From an uncultured Bacteroidales bacterium (GTDB lineage Bacteria; Bacteroidota; Bacteroidia; Bacteroidales; Muribaculaceae): DNA of 52,160 bases. This document shows, piece after piece, positions 8,398 through 17,183 of this stretch (position 1 is its first letter; the number at the start of each line of letters is the position of its first letter). The stretch spans positions 1 through 52,160 of the forward strand of contig CAMGBT010000010.1 of the NCBI GenBank assembly GCA_946011725.1, given 5' to 3'. Under the pieces are notes generated by a model, which worked only from the letters and a program-made list of their open reading frames with translations, was not told where the DNA came from and searched no databases. Made by a program: the position numbers and the translations under genes.

Positions 8398-9413
8398 TGT
8401 TTCTTGGAGTTAAAATATGAAGGAGCGATAATCACTCCGGCGAATAAGTAAATGTAATAGCTGAGGAGGCGCCAGAGGGTGGCCATAAGCAAGGCCACGC
8501 CCGCGGTGCCGATGATGGCGCCGTAGTAGTTGGTGAACAGCCACTCGCTCACGCCGGTGCCGCCGGGCGTGGGGCTGACCATCAGCACCACCCACACCAC
8601 AAACTGGCGGGCGAATACCAACAGTTGCGAGGCCGCGGGCACGAAGGCTGCGAACAAAGCGTTGACCACGAAGTAGCGGCTGAACCACGACAGCGTGGTG
8701 GCGCCGAACACTTCCAACCACCAGCGGAATGAGCGGCCCTTGACCCACTGCGAGGTGGCCAGCAGGTTTTGCGCCGTGCCGTTGGCACTCTCTTCCCAGC
8801 GGCGAAGCCAGCGCAGGCGGAAGAGGCGACCGATGGCCGCGGCCACCCACTGCGGCCGCGCCAAGATGCCGGTGAACAGTATGGCCGTCCAAATCACGAT
8901 GCCGGCGTACACCAGCCAGAAGAGTGTGGGGATGCCGGCCATCAGTCTGGATTGGTCAGAGTCAAACAATTGGTCTATCGGCAGCAATAGCACCAGCAGC
9001 GGACAGAACACCACGAAGAACATCTCGTCGAGGAACAGCGTGGTGAGGGTGAGGGCCGTGGCTCGGCCCACCTTGATGCCCTCGCGGTTGAGGTAGAAGA
9101 TGGCCAAGGCGCTGCCACCAACCACCGACGGGGTGATGGCCGAGGTGAACGCGCACATAATATCGACGCGGAAGGCGCGTCGCCACGACAATGCTCGGTC
9201 GGTAATGGTGCGGAATCGCCACGCAAGGCCGAAGTCGCGCCCGACCACGAATATCAGCGCGGCCACCAGCCAAAATACGGTATTGGAATTGAGCGTGAGC
9301 ATGCTCCACGCGCGCGGGTCGTAGTCGGAAACGAATAGCCACACCACCACGGCCAAGCCGATGGCGCCGGGCACCACCGCTCGCAGAAGCGTGCGTTTGA
9401 GTTGGGCATCCAT
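8367..9413 (-). CDS. YbhN/UPF0104-type integral membrane protein (flippase-like)
   Basis: 348 residues with about eight transmembrane segments, of the lysylphosphatidylglycerol-synthase TM region/UPF0104 superfamily. Characteristic pieces are AFTSAITPSVVGGSALAIFYL (about residue 90), LDEMFFVVF and SPTPGGTGVSEWLF (about residue 280), the last being the most conserved motif of the family. Related proteins have been implicated in lipid handling in the inner membrane; the substrate is unknown. The ATG at 9413 shares its A with the upstream TGA (TGATG), so termination-reinitiation coupling is likely. The GTG three bases earlier is a less likely start. Confidence 0.85.
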   Translation of the reverse strand: MDAQLKRTLLRAVVPGAIGLAVVVWLFVSDYDPRAWSMLTLNSNTVFWLVAALIFVVGRDFGLAWRFRTITDRALSWRRAFRVDIMCAFTSAITPSVVGGSALAIFYLNREGIKVGRATALTLTTLFLDEMFFVVFCPLLVLLLPIDQLFDSDQSRLMAGIPTLFWLVYAGIVIWTAILFTGILARPQWVAAAIGRLFRLRWLRRWEESANGTAQNLLATSQWVKGRSFRWWLEVFGATTLSWFSRYFVVNALFAAFVPAASQLLVFARQFVVWVVLMVSPTPGGTGVSEWLFTNYYGAIIGTAGVALLMATLWRLLSYYIYLFAGVIIAPSYFNSKKQCTDTSSSQS

Positions 9414-10006
9414 CACATTAATAATACCGCATTACGTAACGAGGCAGTAGCGGCCACTGGGTCGGGAGCATCGGTGATAGCTTTGCTCACGGCCACGCCT
9501 TTGAACCCGCTCATGATCGTGTCGGCCGCCTCCGTATTGTTGAACTCGCCTTGCGCCACCACGGGCAGCGTCGATGACGCAGTCTTGATGAACGTGGCAC
9601 GCTCTTCGGCGGTGAACCGCGCCGGCAGGTAGGCGAAGTCGATGTCGGCCTTGGCGAGCGTTGTCAGCACTGCCGGGTCCACCACTTCGAGGCCGATGAT
9701 GGCCTCCGGACCGATTTTCTCGCGCAGCTCGAAAGCCGTAGCCGGGTTGGCGGTTTGGTATTGGAGCGAGAGGCGCACACCGTGCACGCCCAGCTCGGCC
9801 GCCAACTCGGGGCGGTCGTCGATGGTGAGAATGCGGCCCGCTTCGCGGCACACGTCCAGCACTCCTTCCTGCATCACGGCCTTCAACTCGTGGTCGGAAA
9901 GTTCCGGCATATGCACACAAATCCACTCGCAGCCGCCTTCAATAGCCATCTGCGCTAACTCGGCGGCGGAGTATCGCTCACTGTGTGAAAGTATGTATTG
10001 CAGCAT
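9413..10006 (-). CDS. thiamine-phosphate synthase-like TIM-barrel protein (ThiE/TenI family, divergent)
   Basis: 197 residues with the beta/alpha-barrel rhythm of ThiE/TenI: ILTIDDRPELAAELGVHGVRLSL corresponds to the ThiE segment NDR-DLA-LGADGVHLGQ. The signature is degraded: GVHLGQ reads GVRLSL, and the phosphate-binding GGI near the C-terminus reads QGE in PVVAQGEFN. It may be a paralogue with another role and should not be taken as the cell's thiamine-phosphate synthase. It is first in the minus-strand five-gene run leading to kdsB and the M16 homologue, with its own promoter at 10028-10035. Confidence 0.65.
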   Translation of the reverse strand: MLQYILSHSERYSAAELAQMAIEGGCEWICVHMPELSDHELKAVMQEGVLDVCREAGRILTIDDRPELAAELGVHGVRLSLQYQTANPATAFELREKIGPEAIIGLEVVDPAVLTTLAKADIDFAYLPARFTAEERATFIKTASSTLPVVAQGEFNNTEAADTIMSGFKGVAVSKAITDAPDPVAATASLRNAVLLM

Positions 10007-10027
10007 AAATTTTCAGTAATTTTTTCG

Positions 10028-10035
10028 CAAATTTA
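10028..10035 (-). promoter_or_regulatory. -7 element for the five-gene ThiE-like/KdsB run
   Basis: TAAATTTG on the minus strand, 21 bases upstream of the ATG at 10006. It is preceded by an AT-rich stretch without a clear TTTG at -33. Confidence 0.55.
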
Positions 10036-10120
10036 CAAAACATTGCGCGGATATGCAATAATATAAGGATAAAAAAGCGGAAAAGGATTAAGAAGATTTG
10101 CACATTCAGCGAAAAATGGC

Positions 10121-10128
10121 TAAATTTG
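10121..10128 (+). promoter_or_regulatory. -7 element for the DUF2442-purT genes
   Basis: GGCTAAATTTGCAG carries TAAATTTG (10121-10128). It falls downstream of an in-frame ATG at 10098, which argues for the later ATG at 10188 as the real start of the DUF2442 gene. Confidence 0.6.
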
Positions 10129-10187
10129 CAGAAAAAATATGCCCAAATAGCTGCCTAAAGATTACGAATAATCATTTCAAACAAACC

Positions 10188-10445
10188 ATGGAAGGATATT
10201 GGGATGTTGAACCCAAAATTAAGTCGCTGTCGTTCCCAAAACGAGGCAAATTTCAGGTGGATTTGCAGGATGGTCGGTCTATCATTATGCCGATTTCCGC
10301 TTTCCCCTCTATGCGAAAAGTGCCTGTGAAGGAGCGCAACCAATGGTATCTCATTGGCGGCGGAGTCACTTGGGACTCGTGCCCCGAGGTGATTCATATC
10401 GAACAAATATTGGGTAACTTTAATAACTATGCTCACGAACGTTGA
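10188..10445 (+). CDS. DUF2442 domain protein
   Basis: An 85-residue cytoplasmic protein. WDVEPKIKSLSFPKRGKFQVDLQDGRSI followed by PISAFPSM is typical of DUF2442, small proteins that often occur in toxin-antitoxin-like or regulatory settings. The function is unknown. It is the first gene of a plus-strand unit with purT 20 nt downstream. No toxin partner is seen. The start is chosen from the promoter position. Confidence 0.78.
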   Translation: MEGYWDVEPKIKSLSFPKRGKFQVDLQDGRSIIMPISAFPSMRKVPVKERNQWYLIGGGVTWDSCPEVIHIEQILGNFNNYAHER

Positions 10446-10465
10446 TATAGCAAAACGTAAATATC

Positions 10466-11656
10466 ATGACAAAAATTGGATCTGTAATGACCCGGGTGGG
10501 TCGGAAAGCGCTGCTGTTGGGCAGCGGAGAATTAGGTAAGGAAGTGGCCATCGAACTTCAACGCTACGGTGTGGAAGTGGTGGCGTGCGACAAGTATGAG
10601 AACGCGCCGGCCATGCAGGTGGCTCACCGAAGCCACGTGTTCAGCATGCTCGACGGCGGTGCTCTGCGCCATGTAATCGAGCTGGAGAAGCCTGACCACA
10701 TCATCCCCGAGGTGGAAGCAATCGCCACACCGGAATTGGTGAAGTTGGAGCAAGAAGGTTACCACGTAACTCCCACTGCACGTGCCGCTTACCTCACCAT
10801 GAACCGCGAAGGTATCCGTCGTTTGGCCGCCGAAGAGTTGGGCTTGCCCACGTCGCCTTACCGCTTCGCCGACACCTACGAAGAATTCCGCGCCGCCATC
10901 GATGAAATCGGTTTGCCGTGTGTGGTGAAGCCGGTGATGAGCTCCTCGGGCCATGGTCAAAGCACCATCAAAACCGCTGACCAAATCGATGCCGCATGGC
11001 ACGAAGCCATGGAAGGCGGACGCGCTGGCGCCGGCCGCGTGATTGTGGAAGGCTTCGTGAAGTTCGACTACGAAATCACCCTGCTCACCGTGCGCTCATG
11101 CTCCGGCACCACCTATTGCCAACCCATCGGCCACATTCAGGTCAACGGCGACTATCGCCAGTCGTGGCAACCGCAACCGATGACCGCCGACGCCTTGGCC
11201 CAAGCACAAGACATTGCCAAGCGCATCACCGACGCTCTGGGCGGCTATGGCATCTTCGGCGTGGAGCTGTTTGTGAAAGGCAACGAGGTGATTTTCAGCG
11301 AAGTATCGCCTCGCCCGCACGACACCGGTATGGTGACCATGATCTCGCAAGATGTGAGCGAATTTGCCCTCCACGCTCGCGCTCTCCTCGGCCTGCCCGT
11401 GCCCGAGATCCGCTTCTACGGCCCGTCGGCTTCGATGGCCGTGGTGGTGGAAGGCGACACCGACAAGATCGAGATGGACAACCTCCAAGAGGTGCTGGCA
11501 GAAGGCGGCGTACAGATGCGCATATTCGGCAAGCCCGAAATCAAGGGCCACCGCCGCATGGGTGTTATCCTCGCCACCGCCGACACGCTCGACGAGGCTC
11601 GCGCCAAAGCTCAACGCGCTTACGACGCTTTGAAAGTCAATGTGTTGCCCCGCTAA
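10466..11656 (+). CDS. purT: formate-dependent phosphoribosylglycinamide formyltransferase
   Basis: Converts GAR to formyl-GAR using formate and ATP, step three of purine synthesis, without folate. 396 residues, ATP-grasp fold. [20 protein letters not shown] is the N-terminal nucleotide-binding signature; [25 protein letters not shown] matches the substrate loop; [12 protein letters not shown] (about residue 152) is the ATP-grasp glycine-rich loop; [13 protein letters not shown] (about residue 280) carries the metal ligands. It fits with purL further along (30843), although the two are not linked. A second in-frame ATG lies 7 codons in and could also be the start. Confidence 0.96.
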   Translation: MTKIGSVMTRVGRKALLLGSGELGKEVAIELQRYGVEVVACDKYENAPAMQVAHRSHVFSMLDGGALRHVIELEKPDHIIPEVEAIATPELVKLEQEGYHVTPTARAAYLTMNREGIRRLAAEELGLPTSPYRFADTYEEFRAAIDEIGLPCVVKPVMSSSGHGQSTIKTADQIDAAWHEAMEGGRAGAGRVIVEGFVKFDYEITLLTVRSCSGTTYCQPIGHIQVNGDYRQSWQPQPMTADALAQAQDIAKRITDALGGYGIFGVELFVKGNEVIFSEVSPRPHDTGMVTMISQDVSEFALHARALLGLPVPEIRFYGPSASMAVVVEGDTDKIEMDNLQEVLAEGGVQMRIFGKPEIKGHRRMGVILATADTLDEARAKAQRAYDALKVNVLPR

Positions 11657-11660
11657 CTAT

Positions 11661-12005
11661 ATGGAAATCAAACGACTGACTATAATGCTGCGCGTGGCCG
11701 ATGTGGCCCGCGCAGACATTATGCTCGTGCCCGAGCGAGTGTACTACCGCTTCGTCACCGAAGATTCGCTCGAAGATGGCGAGCTCGCCGCCGTGCCCGA
11801 CTTCGCCGCCGTGGCGTCCGAGCTGATTGAAGCCGCCAAAGCTGCCGAAGGTGAAAATCCGCTTGCCGACGGCATGCTTATGCAAGTGTTTGTAAACAAC
11901 CGCCTTAGCACCGACGCCGTGAGCGAACAAAGCCTCCGACGCATGGTGCAACGCCTGCTCCCCATCGCCGCCGAGTTCCAATTCCTCCACGGCTTCCTCA
12001 GTTAG
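11661..12005 (+). CDS. hypothetical protein downstream of purT
   Basis: 114 residues, acidic and without a signal peptide or membrane segment. It begins MEIKRLTIMLRVADVARADIML and has an alanine/glutamate-rich middle. I do not recognise a family. The ATG is 4 nt after the purT stop, so it is translated from the same message. A link to purine synthesis is possible from position only. It ends just before the bidirectional hairpin at 12052-12089. Confidence 0.6.
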   Translation: MEIKRLTIMLRVADVARADIMLVPERVYYRFVTEDSLEDGELAAVPDFAAVASELIEAAKAAEGENPLADGMLMQVFVNNRLSTDAVSEQSLRRMVQRLLPIAAEFQFLHGFLS

Positions 12006-12051
12006 ACCAATTATTACTGAGGCCCCGGCTTGATAGTAGAGCATACGAAAT

Positions 12052-12089
12052 AACGAAGGAACGAAATGACGAAAATTCGTTCCTTCGTT
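12052..12089. terminator. strong bidirectional hairpin, 14-bp stem
   Basis: AACGAAGGAACGAA (12052-12065) pairs perfectly with TTCGTTCCTTCGTT (12076-12089) around a 10-nt loop. It lies between converging genes (11661-12005 and tatD), and a T run follows on the plus strand. The AACGAA composition recurs in the intergenic palindromes at 27785-27895 and near 34700. Confidence 0.8.
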
Positions 12090-12105
12090 TTCGTTAAAGC
12101 CGTTG

Positions 12106-12885
12106 TCAAGCGGGGCTGAGGCGGAAGAGGGCGGCGGCGTTGGCGGTGGTGACGTCGGATACCTCAGTGGCGGTGCGGTCAAGTGCTTGGGCTATGTGGG
12201 CGCAGGTGTAGGATAAGTAGGCGCTTTCGTTGCGTCGGCCGCGCTTGGGCACCGGAGCCAGGTAGGGCGAATCGGTTTCGAGCAGGATGCGGTCGAGGCC
12301 GATGACGGGCAAAACCTCGCGCAGTTTGGAGTTCTTGAATGTTACGATGCCGTTGATGCCGAAGTAGTAGTCGCCAAGGCGGCGGATGGCTTGCACGTCG
12401 GTCGCCGTGCCGCTGAAGCTATGGAACACTGCCGGCACTCCGGGGTGGCCGCTGAGCACTTCGAGCGTCTCAGCCAACCCCTCGCGGCAGTGGATGATGA
12501 TAGGCAGGTTAAGTTGCTGGGCTAAAGCCACTTGGCGGTCGAATACCTGCATCTGCTTGTCGCGATATGTGGCATCCCAATATAGGTCGATGCCGATTTC
12601 GCCCACGGCCACGTAGCCATGGTCAGCGCGGTTGAAGCGCTCCAACACGGATTCCAGCGCCTCGTCACTGTGGTCGTTGACCTCCGTGGGGTGAAAGCCC
12701 ATGGCCACGGAAATCTGTTCGGGAAACTGCGCGGCAAGAGCCTCCATCGGTTGCACGGTGGTGTGGTCCACGTTGGGGAAAATCATATGGTGCACGCCGT
12801 TGGCCAAGGCGCGTTGCACAGCAGCTACGCCTCCGCCGTCGGGGTCGAACTCGGGGAGGTATAGATGGGTGTGGGTGTCGATCAT
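12106..12885 (-). CDS. TatD family metal-dependent hydrolase
   Basis: 259 residues, TIM-barrel metallohydrolase of the TatD DNase family (3'-5' exonuclease or D-aminoacyl-tRNA-related activities are known in the family). Metal-ligand motifs are in order: IDTHTHL at the N-terminus, GFHPTEV (about residue 65), VGEIGIDLYWD (about residue 95), IIHCREG (about residue 130), FHSFSG (about residue 155) and LLETDSPYLAP (about residue 205). I placed the start at the ATG directly before IDTHTH; a longer frame to 12933 would overlap the upstream synthase. The gap to the synthase stop is 2 nt, so the pair is an operon. Confidence 0.93.
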   Translation of the reverse strand: MIDTHTHLYLPEFDPDGGGVAAVQRALANGVHHMIFPNVDHTTVQPMEALAAQFPEQISVAMGFHPTEVNDHSDEALESVLERFNRADHGYVAVGEIGIDLYWDATYRDKQMQVFDRQVALAQQLNLPIIIHCREGLAETLEVLSGHPGVPAVFHSFSGTATDVQAIRRLGDYYFGINGIVTFKNSKLREVLPVIGLDRILLETDSPYLAPVPKRGRRNESAYLSYTCAHIAQALDRTATEVSDVTTANAAALFRLSPA

Positions 12886-12887
12886 AA

Positions 12888-13856
12888 TCAGCTGTGGCGC
12901 AGAGCCATGGTAGCGGCCAAGCCGGTGAACCAAATCTTGTAGTTGTCGGGAATGTCGGCCAGGGCGATTGAGGCGATGGCGCGGCTATGGTACTTCTCAA
13001 TCAGCGCGTTGCAACGCAGGGGTATGAGCAGACGGTCGTACACGCGGCGCACGCGGCTCACCAACGCGCCGCGGGTCTTGGCCAATTCGAATGACTCTCG
13101 GATGCCGGTGGGGTCCTCCTCCATGGCAGTGATAAACATCCATGTCTTCTTTCGATTTACGATGTCACTACCGATGTCCTTGCCCAGCTCGTTGGCTTTG
13201 CCGTAGACATCCAACCAGTCATCGCGCAGTTGGAAAGCCAAGCCTAAGTTCACGCCGTACTCATACAGTGAGTCCACCACTTCCTTCGATGCGCCGGCCA
13301 TGATGGCGCCCATGGCGCACGATGCGGCCAGCAGAACGCCGGTTTTGAGGCGGATGGTGCGCATGTATTGCTTAATGGTGATGTTGTCGCGCTTTTCGAA
13401 ATATGTGTCGAATTGCTGACCTTCGTAAATCTCGATGGAGGTGCGGTTGAACAGCTCCAACACCTGTGGCAAGCGCTCTGCCGGACAGTCGGTGACCAAG
13501 CGCTGATAAGCCATGGTTAGCAGCGTGTCGCCGGAAAGAATGGCTTGCACATCGCCCCAGCGGTGGAACACGGTGGGACGGCCGCGACGCTTTGACGAGC
13601 GGTCCATCACATCGTCGTGGATAAGGGTGAAGTTGTGGAACATCTCCATCGCAATTGCCTGATTGATAGCCTGCTCGGGGCGTCCGCCGCAGGCTTCGCA
13701 GGCTGCTAAAGTCAGCATCGGACGCAATCGCTTTCCTCCACCGCTAAGAGTGTAACTGATAGGACGATACAATGTGGCCGGTGCAGCCGGATACTCAATG
13801 CCGCTAAGATACTCTTCGATCATTTGCAGCCATTCTTTCTGATTGATGACGCTCAT
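12888..13856 (-). CDS. short-chain polyprenyl diphosphate synthase
   Basis: 322 residues, trans-prenyltransferase. The first aspartate-rich motif is DDVMD (81-85) in LIHDDVMDRS, followed by RRGRPT; the second is DDWLD in FQLRDDWLDVYG near residue 217. GGGKRLRP near residue 40 binds the pyrophosphate. Phe76, five residues before the first Asp, is the bulky residue that usually limits the product to C15-C20, so a farnesyl or geranylgeranyl diphosphate synthase is likely (inference). It supplies precursors for undecaprenyl and quinone chains. It is transcribed with tatD, from a promoter at 13878-13885. Confidence 0.9.
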   Translation of the reverse strand: MSVINQKEWLQMIEEYLSGIEYPAAPATLYRPISYTLSGGGKRLRPMLTLAACEACGGRPEQAINQAIAMEMFHNFTLIHDDVMDRSSKRRGRPTVFHRWGDVQAILSGDTLLTMAYQRLVTDCPAERLPQVLELFNRTSIEIYEGQQFDTYFEKRDNITIKQYMRTIRLKTGVLLAASCAMGAIMAGASKEVVDSLYEYGVNLGLAFQLRDDWLDVYGKANELGKDIGSDIVNRKKTWMFITAMEEDPTGIRESFELAKTRGALVSRVRRVYDRLLIPLRCNALIEKYHSRAIASIALADIPDNYKIWFTGLAATMALRHS

Positions 13857-13877
13857 AAGTTTACAATTTTTTCACTG

Positions 13878-13885
13878 CAAAGTTA
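13878..13885 (-). promoter_or_regulatory. -7 element for prenyl synthase-tatD
   Basis: TAACTTTG on the minus strand within CTGCAAAGTTAA, 21 bases upstream of the ATG at 13856. Confidence 0.55.
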
Positions 13886-13993
13886 ATAAAATATAGTTCT
13901 AAATCCTAATATTTAACATACTTTAACTCGCGTAATCGACTGTGTATAACTACTCTGGTAGTGATAGGTGGTTAAACGAAAGCATTTAACACG

Positions 13994-14028
13994 CAGCGCA
14001 GCTCAACCGCCTGAGCCGAGCTGCGCTG
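13994..14028. terminator. hairpin with 11-bp stem
   Basis: CAGCGCAGCTC (13994-14004) pairs perfectly with GAGCTGCGCTG (14018-14028). It lies 22 bases past the stop of the minus-strand lipoprotein gene. The following sequence on that strand is AT-rich but has no clean T run. Confidence 0.65.
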
Positions 14029-14049
14029 ATTATATGCAGGGTGGGGGGA

Positions 14050-14952
14050 TTATTGCTGATCTAAGAGCAGGTTGTAGCTATCGAAATCCACTTTGGCTTC
14101 CACTTGGTAGGTGATCATGCCGCGGAAGTCGCATTTGAAAGCGATTGTGCCGCCTTTGCCGGGGGTGAGGTGGATGTTGACGTCGGAGATGGCGTAGGAC
14201 GGTTGCGGGGTGCCGGCGATTTCGGGGATGAGAGAGTAATCGCGTACCACTAATGAGCCGTCCGGTTCGAATGCCATGGGCATCTTGATGAAGTCGATGT
14301 CGAGCGCCGGCATCTTGTCGGCGAATGCAGCCTTGGTGATGTTGAGGTTAGCAACCTGGGTGGCTGCATCGAAGGAGAACACGTAGCCGGTTTTCGAGCT
14401 GAAGAATGTTTCACCTTGGGGGTTGGTGGTGGAGGTGGTGCCGCTCAGGAACATCGGTGCACGCGAGCCGCACACTTTGAAGCGGCCATCGATTACGAAT
14501 GTGAATTCCAGCGCGGGATCGTAAGCACCTACGTAGTCGGCGAAGTCCATGCGGTCGAGCCAGCGCATCTTCAAATCGGAGATTGACACGGCGGTTTGAG
14601 TGGAGAGCCCGGCTTGCGGTTTGGCCAAAAGGATTTCCGACCACTTGTCAGAAGCAATGGTCCACTTCATATCGCTGAGGGTGAGGTTGGGGTAAGCCGA
14701 GCCGTTGAGCGACAGGCCGCTGATGACGGCGGTGCCAATGGCGTTGGTCCAGTCGAGTTCTAACTTTATGGTTACGGGCGTGCACACCGATTGGTTGCCG
14801 CTTTGAAGGTCGGTTACCACGGCATAGCAACGCAGGAATGTTTGTTCGGTTACGATCTCTTGCGACGGTTCATCGTTGTCATTGCATGCGGTGAAGGCTA
14901 TTGAACACAGCATTATAGCCATCAGCGCAAAAATAGATTTAATCTTAAACAT
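14050..14952 (-). CDS. lipoprotein of unknown function
   Basis: 300 residues. A hydrophobic signal (about residues 5-20) ends in the lipobox FTAC, and the next residues NDNDEPSQE are acidic, as in many exported Bacteroidota lipoproteins. The remainder is rich in beta-strand-like Thr/Ser/aromatic alternation and divides into two similar-sized halves, the second starting near VFSFDAATQVANL. It resembles the small DUF48xx-type Bacteroidales lipoproteins but I cannot name a domain. It has its own promoter (14990-14997) and no co-transcribed neighbour. Confidence 0.7.
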   Translation of the reverse strand: MFKIKSIFALMAIMLCSIAFTACNDNDEPSQEIVTEQTFLRCYAVVTDLQSGNQSVCTPVTIKLELDWTNAIGTAVISGLSLNGSAYPNLTLSDMKWTIASDKWSEILLAKPQAGLSTQTAVSISDLKMRWLDRMDFADYVGAYDPALEFTFVIDGRFKVCGSRAPMFLSGTTSTTNPQGETFFSSKTGYVFSFDAATQVANLNITKAAFADKMPALDIDFIKMPMAFEPDGSLVVRDYSLIPEIAGTPQPSYAISDVNIHLTPGKGGTIAFKCDFRGMITYQVEAKVDFDSYNLLLDQQ

Positions 14953-15371
14953 TTTGAGTGAAAAATTGTATAGTTTTTAAAATCGGCTGCAAAGTTACGA
15001 AATACTTTTGATATTTAACGTATGATTAACTATTTTTTAGCAAATCGCTAATAATCGTTATGCTTCTCCAACCGTGGCTTCAATATCTAATCCCGGAATT
15101 AGCCCATTTTCCTACTAAAAATCGCTTCTTACAAGCCCAGAAGTACAATATTGTCAACCAAAACATGACGCCGAATTCGCTTAACACAAGGTGAATAAAT
15201 GCGTAATATTTGGTCGTGATGACTGAATTTTGAAAAATCGGACGAATTTGTTTGTTACTTTGCACTTGCAGGTTGACTCTACACGTGAATTTTTCTGCAC
15301 TTTTGTTTGGGTATTCAAAGAAAAATGGCTAACTTTGCACATCGACTAACTCAAAACTATCTATACGTCAA
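14953..15371. other. AT-rich intergenic region between divergent promoters
   Basis: 419 bases between the lipoprotein gene (-) and fumarase (+). It holds the lipoprotein -7 element TAACTTTG (minus strand, 14990-14997) and the fumarase promoter. A 61-codon minus-strand frame at 15080-15265 has no recognisable features, and I do not call it. Nothing else is seen. Confidence 0.6.
15306..15337 (+). promoter_or_regulatory. Bacteroidota promoter for fumarase
   Basis: TTTG at 15306-15309 and TAACTTTG at 15330-15337 are separated by 20 nt, a near-ideal -33/-7 pair. The ATG at 15372 follows with a leader of roughly 30 nt. Confidence 0.7.
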
Positions 15372-17021
15372 ATGGCAACAAAACCGTTTAAATATCAACC
15401 GATGTTTCCCCTCGGTAAAGACACCACCGAGTACTATCATCTTACCTCCGACTATGTGAAAGTGGAAAACTGGGGTGGCCACGAATTCCTGGTAATCGAC
15501 CCCGAAGCCCTCACAGTGTTGGCCCGTCAGTGCACCCACGACAACGCTTTCATGCTCCGTCGCGAACACAATGCCATGGTGGCTTCCATCCTCAGCGACC
15601 CCGATGCCAGCGAAAACGATAAGTTCGTGGCGCTCACCATGTTGCGCAACGCCGAAGTAGCCGCCAAAGGCCAACTGCCTTTCTGCCAAGACACCGGCAC
15701 TGCCGTAATCCACGGCGAAAAAGGTCAGTTCGTGTTCACCGGTTGCGACGACGCCGAGTACCTCTCCAAAGGTGTGTACCTCACCTACACCGAGGACAAC
15801 CTCCGCTACAGCCAGAACGCGCCCCTCAACATGTACGATGAGGTCAACACCGGTTGCAACCTCCCCGCCCAAATCGACATCCACGCCGGCGAAGACGACG
15901 AATACCACTTCCTCTTCGTGGCCAAAGGTGGCGGCTCAGCCAACAAAACCTACCTCTATCAAGAAACCAAAGCGCTGCTCAACCCCGAACGCCTCATCCC
16001 CTTCCTCGTGGAAAAAATGCGCTCCTTGGGCACCGCCGCTTGCCCCCCTTACCACATCGCTTTTGTAATCGGTGGCACCTCCGCCGAAAAGAACCTCGAA
16101 GTGGTGAAGAAAGCTTCCGTTAAATACCTCGACAACCTGCCCACTCAAGGCAACGAACTCGGCCACGCCTTCCGCGACCTCGAACTCGAAGCCATCCTCA
16201 AAAAAGAAGCTGAACGCCTCGGCCTTGGCGCCCAATTCGGCGGCAAAGCTTTCGCCCACGACATCCGCGTGGTACGTCTACCCCGCCACGGCGCTTCCTG
16301 CCCCGTCGGCCTTGGCGTTAGCTGCTCCGCCGACCGCAATATCAAGGCCAAAATCAACCGTGAAGGTCTGTGGATCGAACGCCTCGATTCCAACCCCGGC
16401 GAACTCATCCCCGAAGAACTCCGCAAACCGGGCGAAAGCACTGCCGTGCAAATCGACCTCAACCGCCCCATGGCTGAAGTGCTCGCCGAACTGACCAAGT
16501 ACCCCGTGTCGACCCGCCTCTCGCTCCGTGGCACCATCATCGTAGGTCGCGACATCGCGCACGCCAAAATCAAAGAACGCCTCGACAAAGGCGAACCCAT
16601 GCCCCAATACCTCAAGGATCACCCCATCTACTACGCCGGTCCGGCCAAGACTCCCGAAGGCATGCCCTCTGGCTCGTTCGGCCCCACCACCGCAGGCCGC
16701 ATGGACTCCTACGTTGACCAATTCCAAGCTGCCGGCGGCGCCATGATCATGATCGCCAAGGGCAACCGCTCTCAGCAAGTAACCGACGCCTGCAAACGCC
16801 ACGGCGGCTTCTACCTCGGCTCCATCGGCGGCCCCGCTGCTGTCCTCGCCCAAAACTCCATCAAGAAAGTGGAACTCCTCGAGTACCCCGAACTCGGCAT
16901 GGAAGCCATCTGGAAAATCGAAGTGGAAGACTTCCCCGCCTTCATCCTCGTTGATGACAAAGGCAACGACTTCTTCACACAAATCTTCGCCAAGTGCCAA
17001 GGCTGCGCCCTGAAGAAATAA
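15372..17021 (+). CDS. fumarate hydratase class I (single-chain, Fe-S)
   Basis: Interconverts fumarate and malate in the cytoplasm; in Bacteroidales it lies on the reductive branch to succinate. 549 residues, the fused alpha-beta form with a [4Fe-4S] cluster. The alpha part has [11 protein letters not shown] (about residue 103, first cluster Cys), [12 protein letters not shown] (about residue 160) and [10 protein letters not shown] (about residue 235). The beta part has [16 protein letters not shown] (about residue 380), [15 protein letters not shown] and [26 protein letters not shown]. Length and motifs match intact family members. The methylmalonyl-CoA mutase genes 2.4 kb downstream belong to the same metabolic branch. 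Confidence 0.95.
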   Translation: MATKPFKYQPMFPLGKDTTEYYHLTSDYVKVENWGGHEFLVIDPEALTVLARQCTHDNAFMLRREHNAMVASILSDPDASENDKFVALTMLRNAEVAAKGQLPFCQDTGTAVIHGEKGQFVFTGCDDAEYLSKGVYLTYTEDNLRYSQNAPLNMYDEVNTGCNLPAQIDIHAGEDDEYHFLFVAKGGGSANKTYLYQETKALLNPERLIPFLVEKMRSLGTAACPPYHIAFVIGGTSAEKNLEVVKKASVKYLDNLPTQGNELGHAFRDLELEAILKKEAERLGLGAQFGGKAFAHDIRVVRLPRHGASCPVGLGVSCSADRNIKAKINREGLWIERLDSNPGELIPEELRKPGESTAVQIDLNRPMAEVLAELTKYPVSTRLSLRGTIIVGRDIAHAKIKERLDKGEPMPQYLKDHPIYYAGPAKTPEGMPSGSFGPTTAGRMDSYVDQFQAAGGAMIMIAKGNRSQQVTDACKRHGGFYLGSIGGPAAVLAQNSIKKVELLEYPELGMEAIWKIEVEDFPAFILVDDKGNDFFTQIFAKCQGCALKK

Positions 17022-17058
17022 TCCACCTCACTCGCAAAATAAGCGACCTGTAAGAATA

Positions 17059-17099
17059 AGCCCAATAAGCCTGATTAGCCAAATTAGACTTATTGGGCT
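17059..17099 (+). terminator. fumarase terminator
   Basis: AGCCCAATAAG (17059-17069) pairs perfectly with CTTATTGGGCT (17089-17099), followed by AATTCAATTTTTTT. It lies 38 bases after the fumarase stop. Confidence 0.8.
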
Positions 17100-17148
17100 A
17101 ATTCAATTTTTTTACCGGAAATTATTTTGTCGTCTGCAAATTTTTTGC

Positions 17149-17156
17149 TAATTTTA
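17149..17156 (+). promoter_or_regulatory. probable -7 element for kinase 1
   Basis: TTTTTTGCTAATTTTAGCG carries TAATTTTA, one base off TAnnTTTG. The second kinase has TAATTTTG in the corresponding place (35041-35048). The position favours the ATG at 17184 over the in-frame ATG at 17127. Confidence 0.5.
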
Positions 17157-17183
17157 GCGAAGAATTCTAACCCACACATTATT

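Noticed and set aside
15080..15265. 61-codon minus-strand frame in the fumarase upstream region
   Set aside because: No recognisable motif, no promoter or ribosome site in the right place, and it overlaps the divergent promoter region.
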